From: Mesaphorura yosii
Taxonomy: Eukaryota > Arthropoda > Collembola > Poduromorpha > Tullbergiidae
Assembly: GCA_009869945.1 (NCBI GenBank)
Contig: WIXG01000246.1
Span: 1 to 64,000 of the forward strand
DNA: 64,000 nt
Reading direction: 5' to 3'
A program made the position numbers and the translations under genes. This document shows positions 1-10,900 of the stretch, piece after piece. The notes under the pieces were generated by a model. The model was given only the letters and a program-made list of their open reading frames with translations. It ran no database searches and was not told the origin of the DNA. The stretch's first letter is position 1. The number at the start of each line of letters is the position of its first letter.

Positions 1-515
1 ATGAAACCTTGCACAAATATGCAGTTTTACACTAGCTATCCAATGGTGTATGACACCTAACCCCAACGCCTCCAGTTTTGGCTGCAGGGTACCCCACGGT
101 TATTCTTTGGCACCCTGTAGAATCTCTCCCATTTCGCAAAAATAATAATAGCCCGGCGAGCGAAACTCCAAAGTTTGCGACTTCGTAAACCGACATTCCA
201 GTCTCGGGATGGAACATTTGTCTCTACATTTGTCGAAAATACGAGTGCATTGACACCGTAATGTCAACGTCAACGGCTGGGACTTGGACTTGGGATGTCA
301 AGTGCTTCTGGCTCAGCTGTTGTCTCATTACCGTAAGAAAGTTTTAGAAAGGCAATACAAAAATATTCTAATTTGGCAACTTAAAGCTAGGTAATAGACA
401 GAGAGTCTCGAAGGTGGATTCTTGATTAGAGATTCCAATAATTTGCAAGGAGGGAAAAAATTACAGGCAGCTTGGGCTGGTCGACGGCCGGTCCCAGCAC
501 GGAAAGGTTAACAGT
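1..515. other. Flanking region with no supported gene
   Basis: I see only short open frames here and none has coding character or splice support. It probably holds the 3' end and downstream flank of the cysteine-rich gene on the minus strand. Confidence 0.4.
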
Positions 516-1043
516 TTAGAAGGCACTCACTCCCCGCAGTACAACTAAGGTACCCAGCAGCGCCAGCTGCAAGACTCCTTGTGCCATCAGTCCTTTGTCG
601 GCGCTACTCCAGTAGCATCCACTCCCGTCCCTGTACCTCGTGAAGCCTAACCGACACTTGCAGTATCCGTTGTCTGCTTTGCATGTGTACCACCTTCTCT
701 TATCTGCTAAATGCGTCCCGCAGGTACATTCCGCGTTGTCCACGCAAATATTCTTCCACTCTACACCGGACACGGCACAAAAGTTGTCCACTGGCAACTC
801 GCACCTTCTGTAATCCCAGTTGTAGATTGCTCCCGAGCTGGGATGGCACCGACAGCGACGGCTGTACTCGTTGCAATGCAGCCCCTGCTCTGATTTGCAT
901 TTCTTGGCCTCGTCCGCGTAGTTAAAGTACTTGCCCTCGTCAGGATCACAGTCCTCTTCGTACTCACGAAGCCCATAGGAAGAGCACAGAGTGATTAGTG
1001 AAACGAGAAGGACAGTGACAGGAAGAAGAAGGGAGCGCGTCAT
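516..1043 (-). CDS. Secreted or surface-anchored cysteine-rich protein
   Basis: This is a 175-residue open frame. It begins with a clear signal peptide (about residues 1-23, MTRSLLLPVTVLLVSLITLC) behind a strong start context (gccaccATG). The mature part carries many cysteines in spaced pairs (CRCHP, CTCGTH, CKCRLG), which suggests disulphide-rich EB/EGF-like repeats. The last 25 residues are hydrophobic (VLQLALLGTLVVLRG), fitting a GPI-attachment signal or a membrane anchor. A donor-like GTGAGT lies just before the stop, so a longer spliced C-terminus is possible. A likely 5' UTR acceptor (cttgcag) sits just upstream of the start on the minus strand. I do not recognise the family. Membrane or secreted location is inferred from sequence only. 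Confidence 0.6.
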   Translation of the reverse strand: MTRSLLLPVTVLLVSLITLCSSYGLREYEEDCDPDEGKYFNYADEAKKCKSEQGLHCNEYSRRCRCHPSSGAIYNWDYRRCELPVDNFCAVSGVEWKNICVDNAECTCGTHLADKRRWYTCKADNGYCKCRLGFTRYRDGSGCYWSSADKGLMAQGVLQLALLGTLVVLRGVSAF

Positions 1044-1383
1044 GGTGGCGCTGAGGCTCAGGCTTGGAGTAACTGCAAGTCGCTTCTTTTTAGTCGTTCG
1101 AGTTGAGTGTATGATCTGAAAGGCACAAGTTCAAAATAAGATTAAGTCACCGATGGCCGACCAGGGAGGTCAATATCTGCATTGCAGGCCAATTAAGAGA
1201 ATAATTAACCACAAATGAGCCTTGCTTACCAGAGGTTATTTAACAGGAACGAATGAATCAATTGCTCGCACGGCGCACTTCACGGCAAATGAGCTTTACT
1301 CGTTCCAGTTCCGGTATTGAAGGATACAATTATGGATTACGTGATACGTGATTGATTAGATTAAGCAAACTCTAAATTTAAAC

Positions 1384-1480
1384 TACCTGCCTTGGTTTGA
1401 GTCTGAGTCATTCGATTCGAATTCGAGTATCGTATTCGTATTCGCGATTCGTGTTCGTGATTCGTGCGTGAGTCAGAATT
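1384..1480. repeat. Degenerate ATTCG-rich simple repeat in an intergenic stretch
   Basis: Between the first gene and the first small membrane gene (about 1044-1990) I see no supported coding sequence. It does contain a run of imperfect attcg/gattcg/attcgt units, and a short tgcattgcattgcat run near 1787-1801. Both look like simple-sequence slippage. Confidence 0.5.
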
Positions 1481-1991
1481 AAGAATGTGTGCATACTAAG
1501 GCATTTATTTTATTGTTGTGATTTTCCATCCATTCCATTTCAAAGAGCAGTGAGGTAACATACACAGGTGCAATGTAATAGGCAGAAGTGAGCAAATACT
1601 AACCAAACCACAAACTCACCTCATTCATTGAGACCACTGGTCCTCAAGGCCAGCGGCATGGCAGACGGCAGGAATTCAGAGTTGTGCATTCAACTCCCAA
1701 CTTCACTCGTCGTCAATTTCAGTGTGTAAACTTATTATAGCGTGACTTTTGTCTGTTTGCAAACTGACTCATTCCCTTCCCACCCTACATTGCATTGCAT
1801 TACATAATCATCTTGCCATGCCCTGCACGTTGAAATGCGCATGCGTCGAGAAGCTCAGAGATCAGGGCAACAATGGAAATGGAAATGAGCGTCAGTAGTT
1901 TGTATTGCGGGCGTTGCTTTTACTCGTCCAAACCGGGCTTAATGATTTACAAGAGCGTAACCTCAAATCCGGCCTTTGTTTTTGTCCGCAG

Positions 1992-2704
1992 TGTCACGTC
2001 GCCAGCCAGTTCGGACTCGTGGGCTTCGTAATTGTGCAGGTAGCACGTGAAAATGCGAAGCACGCGGCTCGGGAGCGGTATGACTCCAGCCACATTTGGG
2101 GTAAGGTGCTGCATTTTTGTCGATTGCACTTTTGCCGAAACATGCCCCAGAGAACTGAATGCAAAATATTCCCATATTCCGTTTTTCTTTACTACCTTGC
2201 ACATTGCAGAAGTGATAATGATTCTGATTGGAGCTGTTCTCTCGCTCTGGATTCTTCTCTTACTTATCGAATCCATCGCAAGCATCTTTTTCCTCGTTGG
2301 GATCAAGCAGGTTGGTGTTGTTGTTATTGTCTTATTCGCAAATAAGAATTGCCAACTTCTCATTAAACTACAGCAATTTCCGCTGTGCTATGTAATGATG
2401 CTTTGATGATCACAACAAATTACAGGGAAGCGTGAAGAAATGCAAGGTGTACTTCATAACGACCATTGTAATCTTGGTGCTGGAGCTTGGCGCACTTATT
2501 TGTGCAGCCTGTTTGGTTGACTTGTCTCGCGGAAGTGTGGAGTGGATCTTCATCGTAATTTTCGCCTTCACACTGTACGTGGTGCTGCACCACGTGCTGA
2601 TGAGTGTCGTTTCTTGGAAATGCATGAAGAAGTTTCAAGAAATGGACTCGGAAAAGTTGGAACTTGAATCTCTACAGCAGTTGCAGAGAGATTACCAGAC
2701 ATGA
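1992..2704 (+). CDS. Small multi-pass membrane protein (first of two), 5' end unresolved
   Basis: Two introns are well supported: exons end at 2100 and 2310 and resume at 2210 and 2426, with matching phases 1 and 0. The spliced product has at least three strong membrane segments: one starting at VIMILIGAV, one at VYFITTIVILVLELGALI, and one at WIFIVIFAFTLYVVL. A short charged tail ends in QRDYQT. The layout resembles small arthropod tetraspan proteins of unknown function. The first exon is not settled. The in-frame segment from about 1992 follows a good acceptor (gtccgcag), but no convincing ATG lies in that frame, and an ATG at 1873 is in another frame. A polyadenylation signal AATAAA at 2817-2822 lies inside the opposite-strand EcKinase coding region. 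A second gene of the same kind lies at about 4974-5413. Confidence 0.5.
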
Positions 2705-2774
2705 AACTTCTGTATGGACAAGAATGCTACGACACGGGCAAATGGTGCTTAATTTGTAACTGGATACTCATTTA

Positions 2775-4210
2775 CTACTTAACATGTGCATTTTTCTGCT
2801 TTTCGACCATATCTACAATAAAAGGAATTTTAAGAGCATGTTTGTTGATAAGATTCAGCAGCTTTGTTAGGAGCGTGTCTCCCTTCATTGCGCTGCCCAG
2901 GATCTGATCAAACCGATCCGCCGTGTACTGCGTTGCGTCGGGCAAATGCTCCATGTCAGGAAGATCCTCTTTTGAAGCCGAAATGGCTGGACATAACAGA
3001 ATTCCCATTACGACCCCGTACAGTTTGTATTCCATGAATTCCTCCAGCAGTTTCTCGTAAGTTAACTCCGGATCGCCATATCCAAGCCTGGTGGCGTGCA
3101 CGGTAAACTCTTCATGGTAAGTCTTCAGCAACTCCTCCCACTGTTCATTCATGACCTGCATTTGAGGGCTCGAGTACAGAAAGTAGACGAAATCAACCAT
3201 TCGTGAGGATACTCGCGAGTTTTGAAAGTCGACAAACTTGAGTTCCAACGGAAACTTACGCTTGACATAATTTTCATTGTACTTGAATAAAATGTTGTTG
3301 GTCCAGACGTCTCCGTGACCAATCACGGCATTCGGTACGGGACTCGCGACAAGTCGATGCTGCTCGTTGTAGTAATCTTCGCTTCCAAGGGCCTCAATGA
3401 CTTGAGCCTCATTTTCGTACCCGTTTATCCGCAGCATGTTGGATTCATGATTCAACGATTCTTGGAAAAATGTGCGCATTGCTGCTGGCATTTGGGCAAG
3501 TGGGAGGGCGAATTTCTCCTCCAAGAAGGGGAATGTACGATGAATTGCTGCGTGGTCACCTCGAAACATGGAATGGGAAATGGCGTGCATTCTGGCCATA
3601 TTCTTCACTACAAGTGAGCAGTGGGCGAAGTCCAGTCCTTTTTGACGACTCACCATTTTGAACCTACAGATAATCATGCGATTTTTGTGTTCTCAATTTT
3701 AATTACAAAAACAAAGTCGTACCCCTGCCGCTTCAAATCCTCCATTGCGATGTAATCGGATTTGCCATCACAAAACGTTACATAGCATTTTGGAAATTGG
3801 TTGATTATTTCACAGCTGTCGCATTTGCCGGAAGACTTCTGGAATGCAACCATTGCAGGAAAAACTTCATCGTACATTTTGGCTTCCCGGACGAATGACT
3901 TTAATTCAGCCAACAGCTGCTGACGAATGGCTTGTCGTGACATTGTCTTCAGCATGACGTGCAGCGTTTGATTGCTGGGTCTTCCCTTGTCTTTCAAGTC
4001 TTGCTTGGTTCGAGCGTGAATCTCTACCGCGTACATGACTGACATGTAATTGTCGCCAGCAGCCGTTCCTGGTTTCAAGCTGTAATCAATGAGCTCTAGA
4101 TTGGGTGACACATGATGAAGAATGTTTTGTATCACTTCCACTTTCACCTTTGTGATCGGCATTTCGTCACGGACTTCGGCCAAATAGTTACTTGAAGAGC
4201 AATCAGCCAT
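2775..4210 (-). CDS. Ecdysteroid kinase-like (EcKinase/CHK) protein
   Basis: Two exons, 3723-4210 and 2775-3663, are joined across a 59-bp intron (phase 2) and give 458 residues. The join restores the family text LKRQGFKMVSRQKGLDFAHC. Other EcKinase marks are a glycine-rich nucleotide loop near residues 50-60 (GTAAGDNYMSVMYAVEI), the lysine strand LHVMLKTM, the catalytic HGDVWTNNILFKY and the metal-binding FVDFQNSR. The family is expanded in arthropods and includes enzymes that phosphorylate ecdysteroids, with proposed roles in detoxification. The substrate of this copy cannot be read. I chose the ATG at 4210 because the longer upstream frame adds a poor leader. The length is usual for the family and no lesion is seen. 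It is flanked by two small membrane genes on the opposite strand. Confidence 0.88.
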
Positions 4211-4973
4211 TCTTTCGTGTAATCGGAAGATAGCAGAGGTCAAACATAAATAAACTAACAAGGACTGCACTTACCCAGTGAATGAAATTACTACGATGAA
4301 TTTAAACCTTTTAAACGGTGCGGTGATTCAGGTGTTGTAAACCAGCACGCAATCATTGCAATCCCAGTTTGGTATCGTGCGTACATTTATTCAGCTTTAA
4401 AATGTGTTACAAGTTGTAGAAAAAAGCAAAGTCCAATTTGGAACATATTCCAAGGTCAGCAAACTGCTGTCTATTTTATTATTGACACAGAATTTGCTGA
4501 GGAACGCGTAGGATCTCAACCAAGTTTTAGTTCAAGTCAAATTGCATGCTGTGCATGTCGCATGTATGATTTGCCCAATTAATCCTGAATTTTGTTTTTA
4601 TTCCATGTTAAGATTCAGACAACGCAATTAAGCGGACACGAAAATTGATAAAAGTCACGGCTATACTTCATTTGTTGTAAGTTTGCATGAGCTCTGAATT
4701 TGATTGGTCAAGCAAGGCATCGGTTGGATTGTTCCACAACTATTATCCGCTTTTATTTTTGTAGTATTCTGAACTGATGGAACGATTTGATGCCAGACTC
4801 TTTTTCATTTTCGAGTGAGTCCAAAATTGTTCGGTGACTTGTGACAAGTCCTCGCCAGAACGCCTGCCAAAGACCATCAAGGTCAGTGTCACTAAATCAC
4901 GGGTCAAACTCTGCATAACTTGTGCATGGATCTTGACATCATGCTGGTGTTCTGGCTTCGGCCTGCTGTTCAG

Positions 4974-5413
4974 TGGTTGGCGTACTCGGTGTTCTTCGGT
5001 TCAATGGCGCGGTGTGGGGTTCCGGCTGGGGTACATCCTGGAATTAACTCTGCTGCTGGTGGCGATTCATATTTTATCCTTCGTAGCAATTGCGTACCCT
5101 TTCTACTTGGGAGCGGCATTTTGGCTGAAAAAGATCTGGTATACATTGAAATATTTGCTATCTTGAGTTCAGCCATGATTTATTTCTGTCTTATTTCAGC
5201 ATTGAGTGGCCTCATGAACGAAACCTCGAAAAGCGATCACTCCACTTCAACGTCATTTTCGGCATCGTGTGCTTATACGGCACAGTTCGAATTGCCGGCC
5301 ATGTTTCAATTGTGACCACCTTCTCGCTTACCGTTTGCTGGATCCATTTTGTGGGTTATATGGTTTTTCCCCCTGCAAATAAATTATATGACAAGAGATA
5401 TTATTGCCTGTGA
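4974..5413 (+). CDS. Small multi-pass membrane protein (second of two), 5' end unresolved
   Basis: An exon ending at 5138 splices in phase 2 across a 61-bp intron to 5200-5413, where TGA closes the frame. The product reads through one membrane segment (ILELTLLLVAIHILSFVAIA), then YLGAAFWLKKIC, and then two more segments (FNVIFGIVCLYGTVRI and HVSIVTTFSLTVCWIHFVG), ending RYYCL. Spacing and topology match the gene at 1992-2704, so I infer a paralogous pair. The acceptor at about 4973 (gttcag) is plausible but the initiating exon is not found. A short exon candidate with an ATG near 4777 does not match in phase. Confidence 0.45.
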
Positions 5414-5634
5414 GAATCAGCTTTTTCTAAGCTACAAAGCTGTGAAAACAGCTCGCCATTTCAACCCATCATAAATGAGCTATGAGCGTTTTATGTATAC
5501 ATACATACTCTTCACGAATACATATTTGATATACTGTACTCAAAAAGAGCACAAAGAGAGTATCCCTTTGTTTCATATTCAATACTGCAGTGGACCTCCT
5601 GCTTGCGTTTTAGAATAAGAAATGATGTGCTGAT

Positions 5635-6180
5635 TTACTTAAACTTAACTTTGACCGAAGTGTCCCCATGAACGGTACTCTTTAAGCCAAGAATATTTTG
5701 TAGGTCTATGCTTCTCATTAAAACTTGTCTGATTCGTTTAACATTACCTGAGAACTTCTCATGCATTCTGAAGCAGCAGAATACCGACTTAATTTTAATC
5801 ACGGGTAAGGAGCACGCAATGCAATACACGTATTGAACTTCACACGAGAATTCCCACGAGTGTGGGTAGAAATTGTTTACCATATCATGATTACTGATCA
5901 CATTATCACGACACGACCAACCTATATGTGACAATCAGGAAGCAGTTGAAACACAATAGAAAGAATATTCTTCACACGTTGGAGCGACGTCGTTAACTTT
6001 TCTCCTATTTTGCAGTTCAATAACGTACTCCAACAAAGTTTCGTTGTTGCTCGGAGGCAAGATGAACTTCCGATTCCTATTGAGGCAGTCGCACAATTTC
6101 CGTGCGTCGACAGTCCGCCCGAATTTCGCAGCCAGTATTTCGAAACGGTAACTTGACTCTTTACACGAGCACAAGCCCAT
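5635..6180 (-). CDS. Unrecognised cysteine-containing protein, two exons
   Basis: Exon 5976-6180 ends in phase 1 (donor GTGAAG) and joins 5635-5921 after acceptor atatag. The 54-bp intron gives an unbroken 163-residue frame. The joined text has clustered cysteines (LCSCKES, KLCDCLN, APTCWSCRDN, FSCEVQYVYCIACS) and a basic C-terminal third. A second possible donor (ctcag/gtaatg) near 5749 could add a further exon in place of the C-terminal part. There is no obvious signal peptide at the ATG, so an upstream exon may be missing. I do not recognise the family. It lies head to head with the open frame starting near 6212. Confidence 0.35.
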
Positions 6181-6211
6181 GCACAGGACGGCAATGTCTT
6201 TGAAAATTACA

Positions 6212-7395
6212 GATTCGTGTCAAACAGCAGCAGCAACCCAGCTGAGCCCAGCAACGGTTTCGCTTCTTTTAACCTCGGCCCGATAAGCCATCCAGTTTAT
6301 GGAACAGCCAAAAACCTCGCCGGTCGTCTTCCCTTGACGCTACCATGTGGAACCTACAAAATTCCAGAGATTCTGGAGGAGAATAATCCAGAGTTTGATC
6401 AACTCGTGAACAGAATTGTGCCCTTATGCGAGGGGTTATGGCCCAATCGCGACAAGACTGCTGCATTCGTGAAGGACATCGTAGTCATCGTGGCCTGCAC
6501 AAATCCTCCAAAATTCTCAATGAGTGCACCTCAAATAATGACTCAAATCTACGCCTGGTGCTGGGGCCTGAGCCTTGACGACCTTGGGGACTTCGTCGAT
6601 CCGGACACAAACGAACACTCGAATATTCTGGAGGGCATGGACACAAAGACGTTTGTGGAAATCTGGAACTATTGGCACAGTTCGCTGCCGAAGGAGCCAA
6701 GCGTACAGCCTGGATTTGATATTACTGCCGGCTTCCCTCATCCGTTCAAATCAGCGAAGTACGACGCGGTTCAGCGCTTGGTAAGGCTCGGGTACAACGT
6801 ACTGAACAATCCGCACCCAGACTACATTTTCGAGCAACTTCATGGAGCAACTCTGGAGGAATGGTTCAATGCTTTGTGTGCTGCAAGTTTGCAAAATGAC
6901 TTTCGTAAATCTGGAATGAAATTTTCAAGCAAAGCAAGCCAGATTGAGCTTAGGCGGCGAGTCAACGCCATGGTTACCATCCTGGAGTACAACGCAGTGT
7001 GTCACGGGATCAAATTTCCAGCCAGCATTCGGAAGACTATCTTCTTCCAGTTGACTATGATGAATTTCATGGACATTTGCTGGCTTCAGAACGGGGTGCT
7101 GGGGCTCCTGAAAGACATCGCTACGAACAACGTGGAGGACAGTCCAGTGTTGACTTTGTGCAAGGTAGGCACGCACGACCTTCAGTCAGCGTTTGATGAA
7201 CTTCACACTCAAATGCAGGATTCGCACGCGGACTTTCAACTTATCTCCTCACAACTGCTCTACATTTATGGAGATGAAGACGACAACGTCGAAAAATATG
7301 TGGAATTACTCAAGTACACGATAGACGGGTTTCTTCACGCTATGAATCGAATATCCCGATACGGCCTGCAAGGTAAACTGACATTCCATGATTAG
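6212..7395 (+). CDS. Unrecognised protein, one long exon without its own ATG
   Basis: This frame is open for 393 codons, counting the stop, from a GTG at 6217. No ATG lies between the upstream in-frame stop at 6154-6156 and that point, so translation must start in an unseen upstream exon. The acceptor-like ttacag at 6206-6211 is in place for that. Alternatively the N-terminus is missing. The product is well mixed in composition and mostly helical-looking (for example KTIFFQLTMMNFMDICWLQN), with no signal peptide or membrane segment. An intronless frame this long is unusual in a window where coding exons are usually broken up. That, and the missing start, raise the possibility of a captured viral structural gene such as a nucleoprotein. 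I recognise no viral motif, so this stays a guess. If viral, it is a fossil with an open core. Confidence 0.4.
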
Positions 7396-7560
7396 TTGCT
7401 GGTGTTAAGGTTCCTAAAAGAGAGTTTTAGCGTGCGCATTTAGTTAAAGTTCATTTGCATGATCATTACACGTGTAAAAATTTGTTTGGGATGTAATTGA
7501 ATAAAATAGACGAATACTACTTATTGAAATTCTATACAAATTATTTAACGAGGAACTGTT

Positions 7561-8901
7561 TCACAGGAGGAGTGCGTTAACAGTGTAATCCATGATCAAA
7601 CTTCCAATAAAGATATACAGCGATTGGTCGAGAAAACCAGCCACACCAAAATTATATCTGATTGGTAGGGAAGCCCGAAGAATGAGTTGATACACTTTTC
7701 TTTCATTCACTGTCATTTCCGTTGGGAGAGATTGCTGCATATGTTGAATGAAGTTTCTCGATCTCTCATTGACATACCAGGGCCAGGAGAATGGGTACAA
7801 ATAGAAGAAGGTCATTACTATGACGTACCAACCACAGAATATTGCAGTCATTCGGCCGCCTGTTTGCTGAACGGCTGTCTTCACAAAGCAAACGTACACC
7901 AAATATAAAAGCGTGAACAACCCAGGCGTCACATTTGCCAGGCTACTTCCGTTTTAGATGCCTAGCATGATTTGAGCTTGCCGATATGAAGCGAGAAGAT
8001 TCAGACTCTGCCGCGATGACTCAACATTCAACATTCTGCAATCATGCAACGATTAAATTGATAGGCATAAATTTGCGCTCACAAAATCTGAATCTATGGG
8101 TGTTTACATCAATTCTAGGAAGAGAAAGCGTCCAAACGACATGGAAGTGTACAGGAAGCAAGCCATGACTGCGATGCCTGCACAGTAGTGAGCAACCGCA
8201 CCGCTCTGGACCGCCATGAGAAAGACCAGCTGCAGAAGACCCCAAACGTACCTGTGACTGAAGTCGACTCCTGCAGACAGGACCTTCTCATAGGCGCACG
8301 TGGCCTCAGGTAACAGCAGATTGAGAAAGTGAAACCTGCAGTCTTCCATCAAAACGAGTCCTATGAACAGGGGAATTTGGAGCGTCAACAGGGAAATCGA
8401 CACAAAGAAGACGTTGATAACACGCGCACGTTTCTGGTCTCTAGCTACGGCCGCCAAAGAGAGGATTCCTAAAATTGGTTTTACCAATTATTTTCCAGAA
8501 ATGATTAGCGAAAGTTCTATACGCGATAGCACACCTTCGTAATTCCGATGGCATTGAAGAAGCACATTTACCACTTCTTGGAAGGTCGCAACCTCAGTAT
8601 GAGCTCCACACACGGAAACGACGGATAGAAACCCAACAAACACGAAGCAAATCCGCGTAAAACCCTCGACATTGGAAAGCTCAAATCCATGTCGTCGAAT
8701 ATGAAGAAAGCCAGATCCTGTGGTGATGGTGGCAAAGATGACACTGGTCAGCACTGAAATGCAACGTCGAGCTTTAGCCCAACGACCGTGTACAGCTTCC
8801 AGCTTGAGATCTTGATGGTTCCATTTGAATGGAGTGCCGGCAGCATAGTACCCATATGCGAAACAAAGATCCATCAGTTTGTAGGTGACGCTATTAAACA
8901 T
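7561..8901 (-). pseudogene. Gustatory receptor-like gene with a nonsense codon
   Basis: Three exons, 8535-8901, 8108-8468 and 7561-8035, have introns of phase 1 and 2 and would encode 400 residues with about seven membrane segments. Conserved-looking stretches are NVEGFTRICFVFVG, MEDCRFHFLNLLLPE and GFLDQSLYIFIGSLIMDYTV near the end. An in-frame TAA at 7954-7956 interrupts exon 3, after QAQIMLGI. The neighbouring paralog has a tyrosine codon at that place, so a single base change explains it. All splice sites are canonical and I see no other lesion. It is a recent null or a segregating allele. The family call rests on the seven-segment layout and on similarity to the other receptor genes in the window. 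Confidence 0.65.
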
Positions 8902-9527
8902 TTTTAGTGTTCGGATTTTGAGCTATCTCAAAGCCGTAGTAGTAAGTAGTAGCCGTCAAGGAGTAGTCGAAAAGGTCCACAAGTTCTCGATTTCTATTGG
9001 AATGTGAAGTCTTTACAGAGATCGGTGTAGGTGACATGTCAGCTCTGATGAGAACATGAATTTTCAATACAATTTAAATATTTTTATTGAACTTTTGTTA
9101 AATAATCGGAGCATCTAAATAACTCCACTTGAAAGCTACTCAGGAAAAGTAAAAGCGGAAAATGCCCTACTTCAACTTAATTGGGTAGTAGTAGGTACTT
9201 CTCTTACGTGAACATAAAAAGGGTAGGTTCCACAAAAAGTGGATACATCAAAAACTCCGTGACCACAAAATAGTAATACTTTTGTCCATTAATATTTTAA
9301 TTCTATTCTATTTTATATTTTAGGATTGTATACTTCACTTTAGGTCGATGAGTTGGAAATAAATTATGAGGAAGAACTTTTATTTCCCTGCCTGTACTTC
9401 ACTTTTAAGCTGGTACATACACCCAACCTCTATATAACGAATATGACCATGACGTATGACCGAATTTTTCCATTATTCTCTGCTTTATGGTGACATTAGT
9501 TTATGTAATCTGCAAATGCCGCATAAT

Positions 9528-10900
9528 TTACATGAGCAACACATTCATTGTGAAGTCTGTAATCAATGCCCCGAAGAAAAAGTACAGCGACTTGTCAAAG
9601 TAACCCGCAGCGCCAAAATGGTACTTGATGGGAGGAGAACCACGAAGAATGAGCCTCTGCCACAGATCCTCCTCATTTAGCGAATTGGCCCGAGCCACTG
9701 ACCTGTTCAGGTACTGTATTAAATTCTCTGATTCGTCACTCAAATGCCAGATCGAAGACAATGCGATTAAATATACGAGTGTCATAAGCACGACGAACCA
9801 CACACAACACACGGCTGGTCCCACATCAAAAGCTCTTTGGACAACTGCTTTTACAATATGATGTATATAACGTAGAGCACAAACAACAAGGCAGGCCCGA
9901 CGTAATTTGCCAGGGCGCTTGCGTTGTAGAACGCAATCATAATTCTAAATTGAGTGTAGATTCGGTGGAGGTGTCGGTATTGAGCTGAGTGCGCGGAGGC
10001 GGTAATGCTCAATTCTCTGGAAACATGCAATTACGAAAGTAACTACTTTCAAGATCAAAGTGGAGTTTAAAAAATAGCGAGGCTTAATTCATCTCCTCAA
10101 AAATGGCGAATCCAAACTGGATACACCCGTAGAAGTAACAGAAAATGACCATCAAGTCTGCGAGGAAGTGAGCAACCATGTAAGATTGCAGGAGGATCGG
10201 AAGGATTTGTATAGAGGCTGATGAAATGGACTGATGATTTACAAGGTGGGCCAGACCACTTGACTCCGACTCAGTAGAGTGGGGACACGTGAACTCCGGG
10301 ATGTAAGCATGAAGAAAGTGGAATCTGCAGTCTACGAGAAGAATTAGGCCAACGCAGGCGGAACTTTGAACGACGAGAAAGCAAATGGCCATGAACAAGG
10401 CGTCGAAGTACGACTGGTTCCTTGGCTCGTACCACTTTCAAGATCTCCAGTTGGCGGGCTGAGAAGGAAGGAGCACGTGAAATTAAAGAGGCCACTGATG
10501 GCATGACTGGCGGAATTTTATAAAGGCACTTACTTTCATATCGGTGGTCAATTTCGAGCATCATGTTCACGAATATTCGAAGTGTTGTCACTCCTGAGTT
10601 TGCTCCCCCCACACACACGAAGGACTGGAGGCCCACAATCATGAACGGAATGCGCGTAAAGCCTTCGACTGTGGAAATGTTTAACCCAGCATGCGAAATG
10701 TAGGCGACTCCAGAAATGGATGTGAGAATCTGGAAGAGAGCGCTCAGCAGCATCGAGGCAAGGCGTCGAATCGTCGCCCAACGGCCCTGGACAATTGTCA
10801 GCTGGAGGAGCTTTTTGTCCCACCTAAGTGGAGTTCCACTCAAGTAGTATGCTCAAGAAAAGCACACTTGCATAATCTTGTAAGTCGTATTAGTGAACAT
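9528..10900 (-). pseudogene. Gustatory receptor-like pseudogene with several lesions
   Basis: This is a tandem paralog of the gene at 7561-8901. It has the same exon plan (10534-10900, 10091-10458, 9528-10016), and its first exon is exactly as long (367 bases). Shared text includes NISTVEGFTRIPFMIVG and LLVDCRFHFLHAYIPE. Four lesions are visible. An in-frame TGA lies at 10853-10855 (codon 16). There is one extra base near 10421. The exon-2 donor reads GA where the paralog has GT (10089-10090). One base is missing near 9852-9858, within the last exon. It cannot make a full receptor. Confidence 0.75.

Noticed and set aside
1873-1956. First exon for the membrane gene at 1992-2704 starting at ATG 1873
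   Set aside because: Joining it would need an intron of only 35 bases, shorter than any other intron in the window.
1957-1991. A 35-base intron
   Set aside because: Too short for normal splicing; kept as an unresolved 5' end.
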